In this document: piece after piece, positions 13,312 through 16,934 of the stretch
Numbering within the stretch: position 1 is the stretch's first letter
Layout of the letters: each line of letters opens with the position of its first letter
Assembly (NCBI GenBank): GCA_041748175.1
Contig: JBGTDU010000086.1
Span: 1-16,934 of the forward strand
Direction of reading: 5' to 3'
Source: JAHEJB01 sp041748175
GTDB lineage: Bacteria; Bacteroidota; Rhodothermia; Rhodothermales; Rubricoccaceae
DNA length: 16,934 nt
Made by a program: the position numbers and the translations under genes
The notes under the pieces: model-generated
The model's database searches: none
What the model saw: the letters and a program-made list of their open reading frames with translations, nothing else
What the model was told of the DNA's origin: nothing

Positions 13312-14202
13312 TTAAACGACGTTCTGAACTTGTTCGCGCACTTTCTCCAGCTCTTCCTTCATCCGGACAGCCCGTTGTGCTATCTCGGAATCGTTGGCCT
13401 TTGATGCAATGGTATTGATCTCACGGTTGAACTCTTGCGCGAGAAAGTTCAGGCGTCGGCCGACGGCTTCGTTTTCGCCAAGGGCCTCGCGAAACTGGGC
13501 CAGATGAGACCGGAGCCGCACACACTCTTCGGTTACATCGAGCTTGTCGGCGAGAAGAGCGAGCTCGGTTTCGAGCCGGTCCGGGTTAAGGCGCTCGTCG
13601 TCGAGTAGCCCCGCAAGTCGATCGCGGAGCTTCTTCTGGGTCTCGGCGACACGCTCGGGCGCGCGGTTCTCCACAACGGCAAGGTGTTCCTCTATCAATG
13701 CAATGCGTTGCGAAAGGTCATCGGCAAGTGCGCTGCCTTCCTGCTCTCGCATTACGTCGAGGCTGCACAGCGCTGCCTCAAGAGCAGGTTCTACGACCCT
13801 CCATCCTTCCGACTGCTCTGCTTCGGGATCCGTGTCTGCAGACGTAAGAACATCCGGGTAGCGGAGGATATGATCGAGTGTTAATGGGGAATCGGTGGCT
13901 GGAATTCCCGACGCGTCCCGCAGGGCTCTCAGAAGCCCAGCGATTGCTTCTGCCTTGTGCGCATCAACCCGATATTCCGAATCTGAAGTCTGGCGCTGGA
14001 GCGTGATGTTCACCGTGATGTTACCGCGTTCCAAGACGACCTTGCATCGAGATTGAATCGCCGGATCGTGCTCGTTCAAGCTGCGTGGGCCACGCACGGA
14101 GACTTCTGCAAATCGACCGTTTACTGAGCGAATCTCTACGGTCGCCTCCGTCGTTCCGGCGCGGTGAGATCCTCGTCCGAATCCGGTCATACTACGCAGC
14201 AT
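13312..14202 (-). CDS. yicC: YicC-family endoribonuclease
   Basis: 296 residues from ATG 14202, giving MLRSMTGFGRG, the normal YicC N-terminus. An ATG two codons earlier (14208) is an alternative. The protein has the YicC-like N-terminal domain (VEIRSVNGRF, VLERGNITVNI) and the C-terminal DUF1732 region ending in GRRLNFLAQEFNREINTIAS, KANDSEI and ELEKVREQVQNV. E. coli YicC is an endoribonuclease linked to small-RNA turnover and stationary-phase survival. The link of yicC to gmk is common in bacteria. The final codons abut gmk (5 bp), so the two are probably co-transcribed. Confidence 0.93.
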   Translation of the reverse strand: MLRSMTGFGRGSHRAGTTEATVEIRSVNGRFAEVSVRGPRSLNEHDPAIQSRCKVVLERGNITVNITLQRQTSDSEYRVDAHKAEAIAGLLRALRDASGIPATDSPLTLDHILRYPDVLTSADTDPEAEQSEGWRVVEPALEAALCSLDVMREQEGSALADDLSQRIALIEEHLAVVENRAPERVAETQKKLRDRLAGLLDDERLNPDRLETELALLADKLDVTEECVRLRSHLAQFREALGENEAVGRRLNFLAQEFNREINTIASKANDSEIAQRAVRMKEELEKVREQVQNVV

Positions 14203-14261
14203 GGGCATGGGGTTGGCTAGGAGAAGCGATGGCCGGGAGTACCGTCACCAATTGCGTTTTG

Positions 14262-14349
14262 CGGAGAGAGAGGGATTCGAACCCTCGGTGCCGGGAACCG
14301 GCACACACGCTTTCCAGGCGTGCCCCTTAAGCCACTCGGGCACCTCTCC
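14262..14349 (-). tRNA. tRNA-Ser (anticodon GGA)
   Basis: On the minus strand an 88-nt cloverleaf starts GGAGAGG (14343-14349) and ends TCTCTCC plus discriminator G (14262-14269). The anticodon loop is CTGGAAA (14311-14317) with anticodon GGA at 14313-14315. The TTCGAAT T-loop is present, and the long variable arm (GTGCCGG/CCGGCAC) identifies it as a class II serine tRNA. The 7-66 acceptor pair is G-U. The 3' CCA is not encoded and must be added. It lies between yicC and frr. Confidence 0.95.
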
Positions 14350-14439
14350 AAAGTGTCTGCAAAGGTAGAAGAGCGGACGATGGCGCGGCAGTGCAGTCCT
14401 TGCAAATTCAGAGCTTGCTCGGGCCTTTCCGTCGTCAGG

Positions 14440-15009
14440 CTATACCGCCATGATGTCTGTTTCCTTCTTGGCAAGCATCGCATCAACCTTGCTCGTGTGT
14501 TCGTCGGTGTGTTTCTGTAAGCTCTCCTCCGATTCGTAACGCATGTCCTCGGGCAGCTGCTCGTCGATCTGGAGTTTCTGAATGTGGTTTCTTATGTCGC
14601 GCCGAACGTTGCGGATAGAGATCTTGGCTTCCTCACCCTTAGCGTGGGCTTGCTTTGCAAGTTCGATCCGGCGCTCCTCCGTCAGCGGTGGAATGCTGAT
14701 TCTGACCAACTGGCCATCGTTGGTTGGATTTATGCCGAGATTGGCCGCTTGTATGGCTTTTTCGATGGCACCGAGCTGACCCTTATCCCATGGCTGGATG
14801 ACAATGAGATCGTGCGACGGCGTACTGATGCTAGCAACCTGGTTGAGAGGCATCATACTTCCGTAGGCGTCCACCCGGACATCTTCAACCATGTTTGCAC
14901 TTGCTCGGCCGGCGCGAATATGGCTTAATTCCACCGCGAGATGCTGGAGCGATTGGTCCATCTGTAGCCGCGCATCTTCGAGCAGCTCCTTCAGTTTATC
15001 TGCGATCAT
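14440..15009 (-). CDS. frr: Ribosome recycling factor
   Basis: The 189-residue protein, acting with EF-G, splits post-termination ribosomes. The helical arm starts LEDARLQMDQS and contains LSHIRAGRAS (28-37). PLNQVASIS (54-62), IQPWDKG, GINPTNDG and PLTEERR (108-114) follow, then RNVRRD (133-138) in the third helix. Length and order match the family (about 185 residues). The start is ATG 15009. The upstream neighbour is pyrH, 19 bp away, the very common pyrH-frr pair. Confidence 0.97.
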   Translation of the reverse strand: MIADKLKELLEDARLQMDQSLQHLAVELSHIRAGRASANMVEDVRVDAYGSMMPLNQVASISTPSHDLIVIQPWDKGQLGAIEKAIQAANLGINPTNDGQLVRISIPPLTEERRIELAKQAHAKGEEAKISIRNVRRDIRNHIQKLQIDEQLPEDMRYESEESLQKHTDEHTSKVDAMLAKKETDIMAV

Positions 15010-15028
15010 AGAGTGAGGGGTGGTGGCT

Positions 15029-15805
15029 TCAGTTTACGGGAGTAGCTGACGCTTCGGAAGCAACGACAGGCTCGACGCCGACTTCCCAATGAACAAGCGT
15101 CCCGATGGGTTCGCCGCGTAGTACACGAAGCAGGCTGCCTCGACGGTTCATGTTAAAAACGAGAAGCGGGAGATTGCTCTCGCGCGCAAGCGTAATGGCT
15201 GTAAGGTCCATGACGCCGAGTTCGCGCGAGAGAACATCCATGCCGCCGATCGACGTGAACTGGCGAGCGGACGGGTCGCGCTCGGGGTCGGCGGTGAAGA
15301 CACCATCGACGCGCGTGCCCTTCAGGATGAGCTCGGCCTCCATTTCAGCGGCGCGGAGCGACGCTGCCGTATCCGTGGAGAAGTAGGGATGTCCGGTGCC
15401 CGCACCAAAAATGACGACCCGCCCCTTCTCCAGGTGGCGAATGGCCCGGCGACGGATGAAGGGCTCGGCGATCTCGTTCATGTCGATGGCCGAAACGAGG
15501 CGCGTGTCCAGGCCCTGCTCTTCGAGCGCATCCTGCAGCGCCATTCCGTTAATCATCGTAGCGAGCATACCCATGTAATCGGCGTGGGCGCGGGACGACA
15601 TCTGGTTTCCCTGTGGCGAGACGCCTCGGAAAATATTCCCTCCTCCGATGACCAATGCGAGCTGCGCGCCTTCATCAACGGCCTCGCGGATATCGGCAGC
15701 GTAGGCATCGAGAATGTCGTGATCGATACCAAACTCCCTGTTGCCAAGGAGAGCTTCCCCGCTGAGCTTGAGAAGGACGCGACGATACTTGAGTGCGCCG
15801 GACAC
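15029..15805 (-). CDS. pyrH: Uridylate (UMP) kinase
   Basis: The 258-residue enzyme phosphorylates UMP to UDP with ATP and is typically feedback-inhibited by UTP. Motifs: LKLSGEALLG (12-21), VIGGGNIFRG (52-61), DYMGMLATMIN (76-86), FGAGTGHPYFSTDTAA (133-148) and GVMDLTA (198-204). The C-terminal tail after LVHW (about 18 residues) is not conserved. It starts with GTG at 15805; no ATG lies upstream near enough to be better, and the next Met is far inside. The usual upstream genes rpsB and tsf are absent. Confidence 0.96.
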   Translation of the reverse strand: MSGALKYRRVLLKLSGEALLGNREFGIDHDILDAYAADIREAVDEGAQLALVIGGGNIFRGVSPQGNQMSSRAHADYMGMLATMINGMALQDALEEQGLDTRLVSAIDMNEIAEPFIRRRAIRHLEKGRVVIFGAGTGHPYFSTDTAASLRAAEMEAELILKGTRVDGVFTADPERDPSARQFTSIGGMDVLSRELGVMDLTAITLARESNLPLLVFNMNRRGSLLRVLRGEPIGTLVHWEVGVEPVVASEASATPVN

Positions 15806-15951
15806 GCGTACCTCAGAAAGAAAGGGTGGGCCGAAGAGCCATGAAGGTACGTCGATGCGTCTTCACACGGCAATCCGACGCTACGCGAAAACGGATGCGA
15901 TGGCACGCCGACCTACGCGTCCCTCGCGAAAGGCCAGCGGCTCTCGGCACC

Positions 15952-15997
15952 CCGGCTTCGGCGAGGTCAGATGACCCCCGCCCAAGTCTAACAGAGC
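15952..15997. repeat. 46-bp dispersed repeat, copy 2 (no transposase)
   Basis: Matches 365-410 at 43 of 46 positions and in the same orientation, ending CTAACAGAGC. No transposase gene or left partner CTCTGTTAG is close by, so it is either a solitary element end or an empty copy of the sequence beside the IS110 element. Confidence 0.8.
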
Positions 15998-16008
15998 GAC
16001 CGATGGGA

Positions 16009-16078
16009 GCGCGGCAATCCCGCCGACCGGTCTCAGGAGCCACGAGATTGCCGCGCCCCGCTGCGCCGGGCTCGCAAT
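16009..16078. repeat. REP-like palindromic repeat
   Basis: GCGCGGCAATC (16009-16019) and GATTGCCGCGC (16046-16056) form a perfect 11-bp stem with a 26-nt loop. A second, nested pairing joins ATTGC (16047-16051) with GCAAT (16074-16078) around a GC-rich core (CCCG/CGGG, 16057-16060 with 16067-16070). The two stems share the arm around 16046-16056 and would compete, a layout typical of extragenic REP-type elements. It begins 12 bp after the 46-bp repeat. Confidence 0.65.
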
Positions 16079-16120
16079 GACGAGGGCGGGGGTTGGGAGG
16101 ATCATGCGAGGCCGGGCAGG

Positions 16121-16934
16121 CTAGCGGTGGATGGTAACCACGCGGCTCGCCGCTCCCGCGCGCAAGACATACCCCCCCGCCGGCAGGCGCGACACATCTA
16201 ACGTGGCCATGCCGTTGGCCATGGCCCCCCGCAGGACGGCCCGGCCCAGGACGTTGTAGACGACCACCTCGGCGCCCGGCGGGCCCTCCACGGTAAGCCT
16301 ATCCCGCGCCGGGTTGGGGTAAACGCGCAGGCCGGTCTCCTCCCCTGGCGGCTCCGGCCCGGGCTCGGTGGCGACAAAGACGGGCTCCGTGGTGCGGTAA
16401 ACCCACTCGCGTTCGGGGCCTGTACGCTGAACGGCGACGTAGACGTGGCCGTCCGGACCGAGAAGCATGTCATCAGTCCCGAGACCATCGTTGCCCGGCA
16501 CAGCCGGTAACTGACCTCCGTCGGTCCAGGTCTGGCCGCCGTCGTCGCTTCGCCAGACCTGAATGCGCTCCGTGACCACGTCATACCCTCTCTCTACGGC
16601 AAGGAGGAATCCGTGGTCCTGGGGCACGAAGACAAACAAGTAGACGTCTGGCAAGCCCGGCACATTTTGCCAAGTCAGCCCGTCATCATCGGACACATAC
16701 AGCTGCGGGCCCGCCGTCTGCGAATCCGACACCGACGCGAAAAGCCGCCGTGCTCCCGTTCCGGGATGCGTGCCGATGACGACGCGCTGAGTGGAGTACC
16801 TGAAATCCTGGAAGAGCGAGCTCGGCGCCCAGGTCCGCCCCCCGTCCTCCGAGGTCAGGATGCCGTTGAAGGCGCCCGCCACGAGGCGGCCAGCGGCCGG
16901 GCCATCCGGGATTTCGACGGCGCTGTGGAGTTCG
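16121..16934 (-). CDS. Secreted BNR-repeat protein with T9SS sorting domain (C-terminal part)
   Basis: The frame is open from the window's right edge through about 270 codons to the stop at 16121-16123; its start is beyond the edge. Three BNR/Asp-box blades are visible, TSEDGGRTW, VSDDDGLTW and RSDDGGQTW, about 45-75 residues apart, as in beta-propellers of sialidase-like and Sortilin-type proteins. A Pro/Glu linker (EPGPEPPGEE) leads to a C-terminal type IX sorting domain with VYPNPARDRLTVEG and VVYNVLGRAV, then SRLPAGGYVLRAG. The protein is probably exported or surface-attached. The enzymatic function, if any, lies in the missing N-terminal part. A BNR repeat alone does not show glycosidase activity. 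Confidence 0.85.
   Translation of the reverse strand, partial: ELHSAVEIPDGPAAGRLVAGAFNGILTSEDGGRTWAPSSLFQDFRYSTQRVVIGTHPGTGARRLFASVSDSQTAGPQLYVSDDDGLTWQNVPGLPDVYLFVFVPQDHGFLLAVERGYDVVTERIQVWRSDDGGQTWTDGGQLPAVPGNDGLGTDDMLLGPDGHVYVAVQRTGPEREWVYRTTEPVFVATEPGPEPPGEETGLRVYPNPARDRLTVEGPPGAEVVVYNVLGRAVLRGAMANGMATLDVSRLPAGGYVLRAGAASRVVTIHR

Larger units (their letters stand above)
15806..16120. other. 315-bp gene-free region upstream of pyrH
   Basis: No convincing ORF or RNA gene. It holds the second copy of the 46-bp repeat (15952-15997) and a REP-like set of inverted repeats (16009-16078). It must contain the pyrH promoter, which I cannot pick out by eye. Confidence 0.6.

Noticed and set aside
16121..16934. 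Calling the BNR-repeat protein a sialidase
   Set aside because: Asp-boxes are shared by many beta-propellers, and the catalytic part lies outside the window.

Overview
The window looks like chromosomal DNA from a Rhodothermales-like member of the Bacteroidetes/Rhodothermota. The clues are two secreted proteins ending in Bacteroidetes-style type IX sorting domains (one with NFPNPFNPTT and VYDVLGR, one with VYPNPARDRL and VYNVLGR), no clear Shine-Dalgarno sequences at the starts I checked, moderately high GC, and conserved gene order (yicC-gmk-rpoZ-coaBC; pyrH-frr). The lineage is inferred from style, not from a marker-gene tree.

Layout. The left edge (1-183, minus) is the start of an IS110-family DEDD transposase cut by the window. 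It is followed by a long non-coding end (184 to about 410) that is a candidate bridge-RNA region. Next come three minus-strand genes for stress and envelope functions: an Ala/Lys/Asp-rich LEA-like helical protein, a tandem CsbD protein and a lipoprotein. The first two each end in a near-identical GC-rich hairpin. The only plus-strand genes are a 7Fe ferredoxin (Azotobacter FdI/FdxA type) and a PqqB-like metallo-beta-lactamase-fold protein, with overlapping stop and start. The latter converges, 3 bp apart, on a secreted alpha/beta-hydrolase with a type IX sorting domain. An M23 endopeptidase and a small membrane-anchored protein of unknown function complete the envelope section.

From 14.2 kb down to 8 kb lies a compact minus-strand housekeeping run: yicC, gmk, rpoZ, coaBC, an SGNH hydrolase, a family-4-like uracil-DNA glycosylase and dnaB. 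It combines nucleotide metabolism, transcription, CoA synthesis, DNA repair and replication. A tRNA-Ser(GGA) gene sits between yicC and frr, and pyrH precedes frr. Upstream of pyrH a 315-bp gene-free stretch carries REP-like inverted repeats and a second copy of a 46-bp repeat that also lies beside the IS110 element. The right edge is the C-terminal part of a BNR-repeat secreted protein with a type IX sorting domain.

The most interesting points are the IS110 end with its candidate guide RNA, the 46-bp repeat shared with a transposase-free site 15.5 kb away, and a uracil-DNA glycosylase that appears to have lost all four iron-sulfur cysteines.
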